From Dongia_B soli (GTDB lineage: Bacteria; Pseudomonadota; Alphaproteobacteria; Dongiales; Dongiaceae), in assembly GCF_034044715.1 (NCBI RefSeq), contig NZ_JAXCLW010000002.1:558001-622000 (forward strand): 64,000 nucleotides of DNA, read 5' to 3'. Position 1 is the stretch's first letter; every line of letters begins with the position of its first letter. The position numbers and the translations under genes are program-made. The notes beneath the pieces were generated by a model that saw only the letters and a program-made list of their open reading frames with translations, did not search any database and had not been told where the DNA came from. Shown piece after piece: positions 53,781 through 62,000 of this stretch.

Positions 53781-54515
53781 TCAATAACGGCGCATCAATC
53801 CGATCAGGCGACCTTGGATACGGACGCGATCCGGGCCGAAGATGCGGGTTTTATGCGCCTGGTTGGCCGGTTCCAAGGCGATTGAATCGCCTTTGCGGCG
53901 CAGTCGCTTCAGGGTCACCTCATTATTGTCGATCAAGGCCACCACGATGGTGCCATTCTCGGCCGTCTCGCAGCGTTCGATCACCACCGTATCGCCATCT
54001 TGGATACCGGCATCAACCATTGAATCGCCTTCAACCGTAAGGGCGTAATGCTCGCCGCGACCGAGCAAAGCCGGCGGCACATCGATGCCGGCGGCATTGT
54101 CACGCAAAGCCTCGATCGGTGTACCGGCCGCGATCTTGCCATAAAGCGGCAACTGCACCGTCTGGCTGGCCGAGGCGACGACGGCGCCGGAGATCGACGG
54201 CGTGAAATCCCCATGGATGACATTCGGAGCAAAGCCGCGGCGGTCGTCCTTCACGCGCTCTTCCTTGGCCGGCTTCGCAGCGACCGGCGCCTTCCGCTGA
54301 TCTTCCGCCAGCCGCATGATTTCCAGGGCGCGGGCGCGGTGTGGCAGGCGCCGGATGAAGCCGCGTTCCTCCAGTCCGGTGATCAGCCGATGCACCCCGG
54401 ATTTCGACTTAAGCCCAAGCGCTTCCTTCATTTCATCGAAGGAAGGGGAGATCCCGGTATCGGCCAGCCGTTCCTGAATGAACTGCAGCAGTTCCCGCTG
54501 TTTGCGCGTCAGCAT
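53781..54515 (-). CDS. lexA: LexA SOS repressor
   Basis: LexA represses DNA-damage genes and cuts itself when RecA filaments form. The 244-residue protein has an N-terminal winged helix with SFDEMKEALGLKSKSGVHRL, a linker, and the S24 peptidase fold. The cleavage pair is Ala130-Gly131 (YGKIAAGTPIEAL), the nucleophile Ser165 (VEGDSMVDAGI) and the general base Lys203 (NNEVTLKRLRR). It is slightly longer than E. coli LexA (202) because of a longer linker. AAGGAGCTCGA precedes the ATG, and an alphaproteobacterial LexA box lies about 100 bases upstream, so it is autoregulated. Confidence 0.97.
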   Translation of the reverse strand: MLTRKQRELLQFIQERLADTGISPSFDEMKEALGLKSKSGVHRLITGLEERGFIRRLPHRARALEIMRLAEDQRKAPVAAKPAKEERVKDDRRGFAPNVIHGDFTPSISGAVVASASQTVQLPLYGKIAAGTPIEALRDNAAGIDVPPALLGRGEHYALTVEGDSMVDAGIQDGDTVVIERCETAENGTIVVALIDNNEVTLKRLRRKGDSIALEPANQAHKTRIFGPDRVRIQGRLIGLMRRY

Positions 54516-54611
54516 TCGAGCTCCTTTGTCGGCCCTTTAGCATGTAACTCTTGAGCGCGTCGTCCTTCGATGTCGTTTGGACTCCGAGAACAAAGCAACA
54601 ACATATGGTAT

Positions 54612-54626
54612 GTTCTAGTTTAGTTC
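54612..54626 (-). promoter_or_regulatory. LexA operator (SOS box) upstream of lexA
   Basis: On the minus strand the site reads GAAC-TAAACTA-GAAC, matching the alphaproteobacterial GAAC-N7-GAAC (or GTTC-N7-GTTC) LexA box exactly. It lies about 100 bases before the lexA start. An adjoining palindrome (54600-54614, AACATA/TATGTT around a 3-base spacer) overlaps its first half-site and could be a second regulatory element. Confidence 0.85.
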
Positions 54627-54657
54627 CGGGGAAAGGTCAAGGCCGCCTTGGAGGCCT

Positions 54658-55872
54658 CTAAAGGCTGACGGCACCCCCGCCCAAGCGGATGATTTCGACT
54701 TCGCTACCGGTAACTGCGGCGGGAGCATGGGGCGGACGAAGGACCAACGCGTCGGCCTTGGCGAGCAGGCTGATCAGTGAACTGTCCTGAAGGTTGAAAG
54801 GCGTGGCGATCAGGCGACCATCCTCATCGCGCGTCAGGCTGGCCCGCAGATAATCCTGGCGCAGATCATTCGCCGGCAGGTCGCGGCCAAGCGCGGCATA
54901 TTCGGTTGCTATCCGATCCTCCTGACCCAGCATGCGAGCGATGGCCGGGCGCACGAAAAGCAGCGCCGTCACCAGAGCCGATGTCGGATTGCCGGGCAGG
55001 CCGATGACCTTCAAATCACCGAGCCGACCGAACATCACCGGCTTGCCCGGCCGCATGGCGATTTTCCAGAAATCGAGCTGAATGCCTTTTTCCTGCAGGA
55101 TCCGTTGGACCAAATCATAGTCGCCAACCGACGCACCGCCGATCGTCACCAGAAGATCGCAGCCACGCGCGCCATCGATCATGGCCGAGAGACGCTCCGG
55201 TTGATCGGGCGCATTGCCGAGATTGAGCACCTGGGCGCCACTTGCGGCTGCGAGGGCGGCGAGGGTATAGCCGTTGGACGCCACGATCTTGCCTGGCGAC
55301 AAGGCCTCGCCAGGATTCACCAATTCATCGCCGGTCGAAAGAATGGCGACGCGCGGCCGCCGGGTGACGGTGAGCCACGGCCAATTCATGGCCGCCGCAA
55401 AGCCGATGTCGCGGGCGGTGAGGCAGCGTCCCGGCGACAAGCCGATATCTCCGGATTTAAAATCCAGGCCGCCTTGGCGGACATGCTGGCCATTGCGAAA
55501 ACGCGGATCCGTCAGTGCAACGGTATCGCCAGCACGTATCGCGTTTTCCTGGATGACGACGCTATCGGCCCCCTCCGGCAGCATGGCGCCGGTAAAGATA
55601 CGGGCCGCTTCTCCGGCTTCAATCGGCCGCTGTGGCGCATGGCCGGCCGGGATCTCCATGGTGACGCGCAAAGAAACCGACTGGGCGCCCAGATCGGTGC
55701 TGCGCACGGCATAGCCGTCCATTGCCGAAACGGCCTTGGCTGGCTGGGTTAGGCGCGCCGCCACCGGTTCGGCGAGCACGCGGCCCAGCGCATTTTCCAA
55801 CCCGACCTGTTCGGTGCCGAGTGATTCGAAGGCAGAGAGAATGCGGGCCCTGGCTTCATCGACCGATAGCAT
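54658..55872 (-). CDS. moeA: Molybdopterin molybdenumtransferase MoeA
   Basis: MoeA inserts molybdate into adenylylated molybdopterin in the last step of Mo cofactor synthesis. The 404-residue protein has the N-terminal MoeA fold with RLTQPAKAVSAMDGYAVR, GAMLPEGADSVVIQEN and the substrate site ILSTGDELVNPGEALSPGKI. GLPGNPTSALVTALLF lies in the domain III region, which resembles MogA. The ATG at 55872 overlaps the moaC stop in a TGATG junction, so translation is coupled. It is the last gene of the trpG-trpD-trpC-moaC-moeA run before lexA. Confidence 0.96.
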   Translation of the reverse strand: MLSVDEARARILSAFESLGTEQVGLENALGRVLAEPVAARLTQPAKAVSAMDGYAVRSTDLGAQSVSLRVTMEIPAGHAPQRPIEAGEAARIFTGAMLPEGADSVVIQENAIRAGDTVALTDPRFRNGQHVRQGGLDFKSGDIGLSPGRCLTARDIGFAAAMNWPWLTVTRRPRVAILSTGDELVNPGEALSPGKIVASNGYTLAALAAASGAQVLNLGNAPDQPERLSAMIDGARGCDLLVTIGGASVGDYDLVQRILQEKGIQLDFWKIAMRPGKPVMFGRLGDLKVIGLPGNPTSALVTALLFVRPAIARMLGQEDRIATEYAALGRDLPANDLRQDYLRASLTRDEDGRLIATPFNLQDSSLISLLAKADALVLRPPHAPAAVTGSEVEIIRLGGGAVSL

Positions 55873-56348
55873 CACGCGGCCTCGAAGGTGCCGGATTTCC
55901 CACCGCTTTTATGCGTGAGGCGGATATCGGTGATGGTCATGCCGCGGTCCGCCGCCTTGCACATGTCATAGACCGTCAGCGCAGCGATGGAGACCGCCGT
56001 GAGCGCTTCCATTTCGACGCCCGTGCGGCCGACCAATTTGCAGGTAGCAGTAATCTCGACTGCGTTGTTGCCCTCATCGAGCGTCAGATCGACCTTAACC
56101 GAACTCAGCGCAAGGGGATGGCACAGCGGGATAAGATCGGGTGTTCTTTTAGCACCCATGATACCGGCCAGACGTGCGACCGAGAGCACATCACCTTTCT
56201 TGACGCCGCCAGCGCGGATCAGCGCCACGGTTTCGGGCTGCATCAGAATGCGGCCCTTGGCCGTGGCGCTTCGTTCCGTCTCGGCCTTGTCGGAGACATC
56301 GACCATACGGGCCTTGCCCTCGGCATCGAAATGCGTAAAGCCGCTCAT
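55872..56348 (-). CDS. moaC: Cyclic pyranopterin monophosphate synthase MoaC
   Basis: MoaC finishes the first stage of molybdenum-cofactor synthesis, converting the 3',8-cyclo-dihydro-GTP made by MoaA into cyclic pyranopterin monophosphate. The 158-residue protein has ARMVDVSDKAETERSATAKG, KKGDVLSVARLAGIMGAKRT and DLIPLCHPLALSSVKVDLTL, with the catalytic lysines and histidine. ATG 56348 is chosen over the adjacent GTG. It follows trpC after 24 bases and overlaps moeA. Confidence 0.97.
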   Translation of the reverse strand: MSGFTHFDAEGKARMVDVSDKAETERSATAKGRILMQPETVALIRAGGVKKGDVLSVARLAGIMGAKRTPDLIPLCHPLALSSVKVDLTLDEGNNAVEITATCKLVGRTGVEMEALTAVSIAALTVYDMCKAADRGMTITDIRLTHKSGGKSGTFEAA

Positions 56349-56372
56349 CACTTCAGTCCGGTAGATCCTGGC

Positions 56373-57191
56373 TCAGGCTGCACGCGGCGCATGGGTGCCG
56401 AGCAATGTCCGGGTCGCCTCGGTCACGTCGGCCTGGCGCATCAGGGATTCGCCGACCAGGAAGGCGCGTGCCCCGACCTTGGCCATGCGTTCGAGATCGG
56501 CGGTCGCATAAAGGCCGCTTTCCGCCACCAGCAAGCGATCGCCGGGCACCATGCGGGCAAGTTCCTCGGTGGTGGCCAGATCGACAGTAAGCGTTTTCAG
56601 ATTGCGATTGTTGACGCCGATCAAAGGCGATTTCAGCTTCAGCGCCCGCTCCATCTCAGCGGCGTTATGAACTTCCACCAGCACATCCATCCCCAGATCG
56701 AACGCCGCGGTTTCGAGTTCCGCCGCCTGGGCATCGCTCAGGGCCGCCATGATCAGCAGGATGCAATCCGCGCCGATCGCCCGGGCTTCGGCGATCTGAT
56801 AGGGGTCGAGCATGAAATCCTTGCGCAAGGCGGGCAGGGGCACCACTTTGCGGGCCGCATCTATATAGCTGTCGTCGCCCTGGAAATAAGGCTTGTCGGT
56901 CAGGATGGACAGACAGGTAGCGCCGCCAGCGAGATAAGCGAGGGCGAGCTTCGGTGGATCGAAATCCGCCCGGATGAGACCTTTCGACGGCGATGCTTTC
57001 TTGATCTCGGCGATCAAGGCGAAGGCGCCCGCCTGCGCGTTGCGGCGCAGGGCCTTGGCAAAACCCCGCGGTGGATCAAGTCGGTTGCGTTCAGCGGCTG
57101 CGGCAGTCACCGTGGCCAGCGATCGTTCCCGCCGGCAAGCTTCAATATGCTCACGTTTATCGGCACAGATTTTTGCTAAGACGTCACTCAT
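56373..57191 (-). CDS. trpC: Indole-3-glycerol phosphate synthase
   Basis: TrpC closes the indole ring in tryptophan synthesis. The 272-residue TIM barrel has ALIAEIKKASPSKGLIRADF with the catalytic lysine, PALRKDFMLDPYQIAEARAI and LIGVNNRNLKTLTVDLATTE. It is monofunctional and not fused to TrpF as in E. coli. Its start overlaps the trpD stop in ATGA, giving tight coupling. It precedes moaC by 24 bases, so a Mo-cofactor gene pair is tied to tryptophan genes here. Confidence 0.97.
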   Translation of the reverse strand: MSDVLAKICADKREHIEACRRERSLATVTAAAAERNRLDPPRGFAKALRRNAQAGAFALIAEIKKASPSKGLIRADFDPPKLALAYLAGGATCLSILTDKPYFQGDDSYIDAARKVVPLPALRKDFMLDPYQIAEARAIGADCILLIMAALSDAQAAELETAAFDLGMDVLVEVHNAAEMERALKLKSPLIGVNNRNLKTLTVDLATTEELARMVPGDRLLVAESGLYATADLERMAKVGARAFLVGESLMRQADVTEATRTLLGTHAPRAA

Positions 57192-58222
57192 GCTTTATCT
57201 CCGACGGTGTTCGTCACTTGGACGAGATGATCAAGCACCTTGCGTGCTTTGCCGGTATCGATGGCCTCGGCCGCCAAACGGACACCGGCAGCCAAGTCGG
57301 TTACTACGCCAGCAACGATGAGAGCTGCTGCTGCGTTCATCAGGACAATATCACGATATGGGCCGATTTTGCCATCTAACAAGGCCGTGATGGCTGCGGC
57401 ATTGACGCTGGGATCGCCGCCCTTGATGTCTTCCGCTTTCGCAAGCGGTAAACCAATATCTCGGGGCGACACCTGGAAATGGCGGATGACGCCATCTTTC
57501 AATTCGCAGACTTCGGTCGGGCCGGTGACGGTGATCTCGTCCAATCCGTCGCTGCCGGTGACAATCCAGGCATGTTCGGTGCCGAGATTCTTCAGCACAT
57601 GCGCGAGCGGCTCGTGCCATTGGGCGGAGAAGACACCGATCAATTGCCGGGTGACACCGGCCGGATTGGAAATGGGCCCCATCAAATTGAAGATGGTCCG
57701 GGTCCCAAGTTCGACCCGTGCCGGACCGACATGGCGCATGGCGCTGTGATGACGCTGTGCCCAGAGAAAGGTTGTGCCAACTTCCCAAAGGGCGCGTTGC
57801 ACGACCGTCATGTCGGCATCGATATTGACGCCCAGCGCGGCCAAGACGTCGGCGGCGCCACTTTTCGACGAGGCGGCGCGATTGCCATGCTTGGCGACCT
57901 TCACGCCGCAAGCAGCGCAGATGAAAGCGGCCGCGGTGGAAATGTTCAACGTACCGGCGCCATCGCCGCCGGTGCCGCAGACATCGATGGTACCGGCCGG
58001 CGCCTCGATCCTTGTCATCTTGTCGCGCATCACCGTGACTGCACCGGTGATCTCATCGACGGTTTCACCACGGACGCGCAGGGCCATCAGCAGTGCACCG
58101 ATCTGTGCCGGCGTCGCCTCCCCGGACATCATGATGTTGAAAGCTTCTTCGGCCTGGGCGCGGCTCAGTGACTTGCCTTGCGCGGCAATGCCGATAACGC
58201 CCTTCAAATCGGTCCCAGTCAT
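57188..58222 (-). CDS. trpD: Anthranilate phosphoribosyltransferase
   Basis: TrpD attaches the phosphoribosyl group of PRPP to anthranilate. The 344-residue protein has the PRPP-binding loop VCGTGGDGAGTLNISTAAAF, KHGNRAASSKSGAADVLAAL, and the C-terminal-domain pattern FNLMGPISNPAGVTRQLIGV. ATG 58222 begins MTGTDLKGVIGIAAQG; upstream codons would extend into trpG. It starts four bases after the trpG stop and overlaps trpC by four. Confidence 0.97.
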   Translation of the reverse strand: MTGTDLKGVIGIAAQGKSLSRAQAEEAFNIMMSGEATPAQIGALLMALRVRGETVDEITGAVTVMRDKMTRIEAPAGTIDVCGTGGDGAGTLNISTAAAFICAACGVKVAKHGNRAASSKSGAADVLAALGVNIDADMTVVQRALWEVGTTFLWAQRHHSAMRHVGPARVELGTRTIFNLMGPISNPAGVTRQLIGVFSAQWHEPLAHVLKNLGTEHAWIVTGSDGLDEITVTGPTEVCELKDGVIRHFQVSPRDIGLPLAKAEDIKGGDPSVNAAAITALLDGKIGPYRDIVLMNAAAALIVAGVVTDLAAGVRLAAEAIDTGKARKVLDHLVQVTNTVGDKA

Positions 58223-58226
58223 GCGA

Positions 58227-58856
58227 TCACGCGGCCTTGCCCGGCGATGTCGGGATCCGGGCGGGATCAATGTTCAAGCCGCAATCCTGCAAGAAATTCG
58301 CCAGCAATTTGTGGCCATGTTCCGAAGCGATGCTTTCCGGATGGAACTGGACGCCGGCCATCGGCAAGCTGCGATGCTGCAGGCCCATGATCAAGCCGTC
58401 TTCAGTTTCGGCAGTTACTTCAAGCTCTGCCGGAAAGCTGTCACGTTCCACCAGCAGCGAATGATACCGCGTTGCGGTGAAGTTATTCGGCAGATCGCGG
58501 AACACACTTTTATTGCCGTGGCGCACCGTGCTGAGCTTGCCGTGCATCGGCTTTGGTGCCCTGACCACTTTACCGCCGAAGGCTTGCCCGATCGCTTGGT
58601 GGCCGAGGCAGACGCCTAGAATCGGCGCGGTTTTCGGGCCCAAGTCTTTGGCTGAAACGATGAGATCGAGGCAGATACCGGCGCGATCCGGGTCACAGGG
58701 GCCGGGCGACAACACGATACCTTGCGGCTGCTTGCGCCACACCTCGGCGACACTGATCTGGTCATTGCGATGCACCTCGATGGTGGCACCCAACGCCCCG
58801 AGATAGTGGTAAAGGTTGTAGGTGAAGCTGTCGTAGTTGTCGATTAGGATAAACAT
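58227..58856 (-). CDS. trpG: Anthranilate/aminodeoxychorismate synthase glutamine amidotransferase
   Basis: TrpG supplies ammonia from glutamine to anthranilate synthase (and in many bacteria also to aminodeoxychorismate synthase). The 209-residue protein starts MFILIDNYDSFTYNLYHYLG and has the oxyanion region VLSPGPCDPDRAG, the catalytic cysteine in GVCLGHQAIGQAF, and the histidine and glutamate in GVQFHPESIASEHG. ATG 58856 gives the family start. It heads the run trpG-trpD-trpC; the synthase subunit trpE is not adjacent upstream, where a 184-base divergent gap and an unrelated gene are found instead. Confidence 0.96.
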   Translation of the reverse strand: MFILIDNYDSFTYNLYHYLGALGATIEVHRNDQISVAEVWRKQPQGIVLSPGPCDPDRAGICLDLIVSAKDLGPKTAPILGVCLGHQAIGQAFGGKVVRAPKPMHGKLSTVRHGNKSVFRDLPNNFTATRYHSLLVERDSFPAELEVTAETEDGLIMGLQHRSLPMAGVQFHPESIASEHGHKLLANFLQDCGLNIDPARIPTSPGKAA

Positions 58857-59040
58857 GACGTCAAATACCGTGTCCTCCATGCCGTCGGCCCCAAGCCGCC
58901 GGTTGGGCGGAGTGTAACAGGCCGCTTATGGCAATGAAAGTGATCCGAACCGGGCAAAAAATCGCCTTTCGCGAGAGGGAGACCGATAGTCCCGCAGTTG
59001 GACCTGCCGTTCCCCTGCCTAAGCTATCACCGGATGTGAC

Positions 59041-60561
59041 ATGTCGGACGTGATGGCCAGCACACAGGCTACGGCCTCAAACCAGGGATCGCCCCTTCGC
59101 ATCGAGCCGCTATCGGTCATTGCCCGATCAGGCCAGGTGGTGCAGGGACGCTCGGAGGTAGATGAGAACGCTGTTACCGGTTCGGTGCTGCCGATCTTGA
59201 AGGGGCCGGGAGACCGGGTCCTCGCCGGCAGCCGAAACGGGGCCGCGCCGCTGGAAATTTCGCCGGAAATTGACCAGCCTCAGGTAACTGACCAAGCCCA
59301 GGTATTTGTTCCAGGCCAAATACTAGCGGTGGACCATCCGGGCGATGGTCTGCCGGAGCGATTTTTCGGGCCCTTTCTGCGCTTTTGGATGCGTAAGCTC
59401 CTCATTTGCGCGGTTGCCGGCATTCTTGCGGGCTTGACCTGGATGATCATGCAGGGCCGATCAGTAACGCCTTCAGGTGTTTTCTGCCTGTTGATCGGTC
59501 TGTTGCCGCCCGGGCTGCTTTTCGTCTGGCCTAGCCAATGGTTTGTCGCTCGCCGATGGCTCAAGCAGTACGGCATGATCTGCCGCGATCCTGCCCAATT
59601 GGCGCGATTGCGTTATGCCGCCGGCTTTGTTTTCGGCCGCTCCGGCACGTTAAGCCACGGCCAGCTTAGGATCGTCAGTGTGCAGCCTGCGGGCAACATT
59701 GCGCCGGCAGATTTCGTGACGCTCGCCACCTCTGCCTATCAGACCGTGGAGGATGTCTGGGGCCGGGCAATTCTTGCTTTCGGCATCTCTCACCGCATCC
59801 GGCTGAGGCCCTCTGAAGATGTTGTCGTGGAACCGGGCGCCGGGCTATCGGCGACAGTGGATGGCCAACGGATTATCGTCGGCCGGCAGCATTGGGTGGA
59901 GCAACACGGCATCGAGACGGCATTGCTGGCCGGTGCCCTTCAGGAACATGCGCGGCTGGGGCGGCAGATGCTGATTGCCGCCGTTATCTCGCCCGAACCG
60001 ACGTGTCTCGGGGTTCTCGCTCTCGCGGACCCGCCGAAACGCGGCGCAGTTGATTTGCTCCGACTGTGCAAAAGCTCGGGCATCGAGACAATCTTGATCG
60101 CTGACCCCGGAGAAAAGGCGACGACGGTTCTCTCGGGCCTGCTGGGCATCGATCGGGTCGTCAATCTATCCGCTGCCATGACCGAGCTCGACCCCAAGCG
60201 CATCGTCGCCATCGGCCGCAGTAATGATCGCAAGCTGCTTACGCGTTTTGAACGATCGATTGCCTTTGGCGACGCGGCGGTTGCGCAGAATGCGGACATT
60301 GCTTTTGGTGTACGACGTGAAGATCCGCGCCACATCCTCGATTTCATCATCTTGTCGCAGGCATTGGTGCGGCGACTGCCCTTGGCCTTGCTTGTCGTCT
60401 GGCTGACTGGCTGGCCGGTCGCAGCGACGGGGCTGGGCTTGATCCGGATGCCGCCGCAATTTATTGCCATTTGTATCGGTGCCGGTATTGTGATCGCCAT
60501 TCTGCAAGCGCTGCTCTTGCGGCTACTTGGCTCCCTGGTTAATGACGAGGCCGAAGATTGA
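59041..60561 (+). CDS. Degenerate P1B-type P-type ATPase homologue (probable pseudoenzyme)
   Basis: The 506-residue protein follows the P1B order of actuator, membrane pair, P-domain, N-domain, P-domain, membrane pair. The actuator part is GRSEVDENAVTGSVLPILKG (residues 36-55), where the TGES loop reads TGSV. Two helices (about 117-137 and 143-164) follow, with Leu155-Pro156-Pro157 at the CPC metal site. The DKTGT site is FGRSGTLSHG (198-207), with Gly199 in place of the phosphorylated Asp. The HP motif of the N-domain is gone, TGD reads IAD, and GDGxND reads GRSND (392-396). Two C-terminal helices complete it. An in-frame TAA at 59020-59022 rules out an N-terminal extension carrying the missing helices. 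It is divergent from trpG. Family identity is clear from the pattern; function is unknown. Confidence 0.8.
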   Translation: MSDVMASTQATASNQGSPLRIEPLSVIARSGQVVQGRSEVDENAVTGSVLPILKGPGDRVLAGSRNGAAPLEISPEIDQPQVTDQAQVFVPGQILAVDHPGDGLPERFFGPFLRFWMRKLLICAVAGILAGLTWMIMQGRSVTPSGVFCLLIGLLPPGLLFVWPSQWFVARRWLKQYGMICRDPAQLARLRYAAGFVFGRSGTLSHGQLRIVSVQPAGNIAPADFVTLATSAYQTVEDVWGRAILAFGISHRIRLRPSEDVVVEPGAGLSATVDGQRIIVGRQHWVEQHGIETALLAGALQEHARLGRQMLIAAVISPEPTCLGVLALADPPKRGAVDLLRLCKSSGIETILIADPGEKATTVLSGLLGIDRVVNLSAAMTELDPKRIVAIGRSNDRKLLTRFERSIAFGDAAVAQNADIAFGVRREDPRHILDFIILSQALVRRLPLALLVVWLTGWPVAATGLGLIRMPPQFIAICIGAGIVIAILQALLLRLLGSLVNDEAED

Positions 60562-60647
60562 AGGTCGGTTGGAATCAGGCGGCCGATCGATAAAATCTGG
60601 CTAATGTCGGCAGCCCGGCATAGTTTCGTAATCAGGACAATTGGGAC

Positions 60648-61985
60648 GTGGCCAAGGCAAAACGACAGACGAAAGCGCGGCGTTCGGGTAAGACGGCGCG
60701 CAAAGGCAGTCGTCGTAAGTCACGTCGTACCCCGTTTTCTTGGCCGGCGATCAAGCGCCGTCTGTGGGGATGGCTGGATCACAGTGCTTCCCGGTTTAGC
60801 CTCGGTATCGGTATAGGTCTGGCCATTGGCCTGCTTCTGGTCGTGCTGTTCGGTCACTTTGGGCACTGGCTTGGCATCCAGCGGCAGCCGGCGGATGATA
60901 TTGCCGGCCTGATCAACAATTCGCCGGTGCCGCCGAGATTATCGGAAACGCCGAAGGCAAGGCCGGAACCTGAGACCCCAAAGCCGGTCACCGAAGCCGC
61001 ACCGGCAGTTGAGGCGAAGCCAACCATCAATCCCACAACCTCGAATCCTCCGGTTCCAAAGGACGCGGCGCAAGGCAATCAGGCCGCTGCCGCGCCTGAG
61101 AACATGTCGGAGATCACTGAACAGGAACTGGTGCCGCAGCTGACCCGGCCGCCGGCGATCTTGAACGCGCCGCCGCCACCCACCGCTCAGCCATCGGCCG
61201 CGCCAGGACCCAAGGTCGCGCAAAAATCGACGGATACCGGCACGAAGCCAAATGACCAGCCGGCCTGGCTGCGTAACTCGGTGGCAATGCGCGCGCCGGT
61301 CAATGGACCGATGATCGCCATCGTGCTGGATGATGTCGGTGTGGCAAAGGCCCATGCCGAAATGGCCATCGATCTGCCGGCGCCGATCACCTTGTCGATG
61401 ATGACCTATGCCGATGGCGTGGCCGAGATGGCGGCGGAAGCGCGGGCAAAAGGGCATGAACTGATGCTTCATGTGCCGATGCAACCGGTGAATCCGAACG
61501 TCAATCCCGGCCCACATGCCTTGTTGGTCGGCCTATCGCCGGCCGAATTGAAACAGCGGCTGGATTGGGGACTCGACCGCTTCAGTGGCTTCATCGGCAT
61601 CAACAATCATATGGGCAGCCGTTTCACCCAAGACGACGCCGGCATGCGCGTCGTCATGCAGGAATTGCGGGCGCGCGGCCTGCTGTTCCTGGATTCGAAA
61701 ACCATCTCCAATAGCGTCGGCGATAAGCTCGCCCGCGAAATGGGCGTGGCGCATGTCGCGCGCGATGTTTTCCTGGATGACGATATGTCGCCGGCCGCGG
61801 TGGCCAGGCAATTGGCCATCACCGAACGCGTGGCGCGCAAGCAGGGTTATGCGGTGGCGATCGGCCATCCGCATCCGGCGACACTCGCGGTTTTAAAAAA
61901 ATGGCTCATCGATGCCAAACAGCGCGGCTTCGTTCTGGTGCCGCTCAGCACCATCGCTCGCCGGGAAAACGGATTGCCCGGCTGA
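60648..61985 (+). CDS. Divergent polysaccharide deacetylase (YibQ/DUF610 family)
   Basis: The 445-residue protein has a very basic cytoplasmic start (KRQTKARRSGKTARKGSRRK), one membrane helix (GIGIGLAIGLLLVVLFG, about 51-70), a long Pro/Ala-rich periplasmic linker (about 80-205), and a C-terminal domain. That domain begins MIAIVLDDVGVAKAHAEMAI and includes LMLHVPMQPVNPN, GINNHMGSRFT and the end VAIGHPHPATLAVL. These patterns belong to the YibQ-like divergent polysaccharide deacetylases. It is a periplasmic anchored enzyme presumably acting on a cell-envelope glycan. The GTG start at 60648 has GGGAC upstream. It lies 86 bases after the P-type ATPase homologue. Confidence 0.87.
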   Translation: MAKAKRQTKARRSGKTARKGSRRKSRRTPFSWPAIKRRLWGWLDHSASRFSLGIGIGLAIGLLLVVLFGHFGHWLGIQRQPADDIAGLINNSPVPPRLSETPKARPEPETPKPVTEAAPAVEAKPTINPTTSNPPVPKDAAQGNQAAAAPENMSEITEQELVPQLTRPPAILNAPPPPTAQPSAAPGPKVAQKSTDTGTKPNDQPAWLRNSVAMRAPVNGPMIAIVLDDVGVAKAHAEMAIDLPAPITLSMMTYADGVAEMAAEARAKGHELMLHVPMQPVNPNVNPGPHALLVGLSPAELKQRLDWGLDRFSGFIGINNHMGSRFTQDDAGMRVVMQELRARGLLFLDSKTISNSVGDKLAREMGVAHVARDVFLDDDMSPAAVARQLAITERVARKQGYAVAIGHPHPATLAVLKKWLIDAKQRGFVLVPLSTIARRENGLPG

Positions 61986-62000
61986 GCAGCCGCTGATCCG

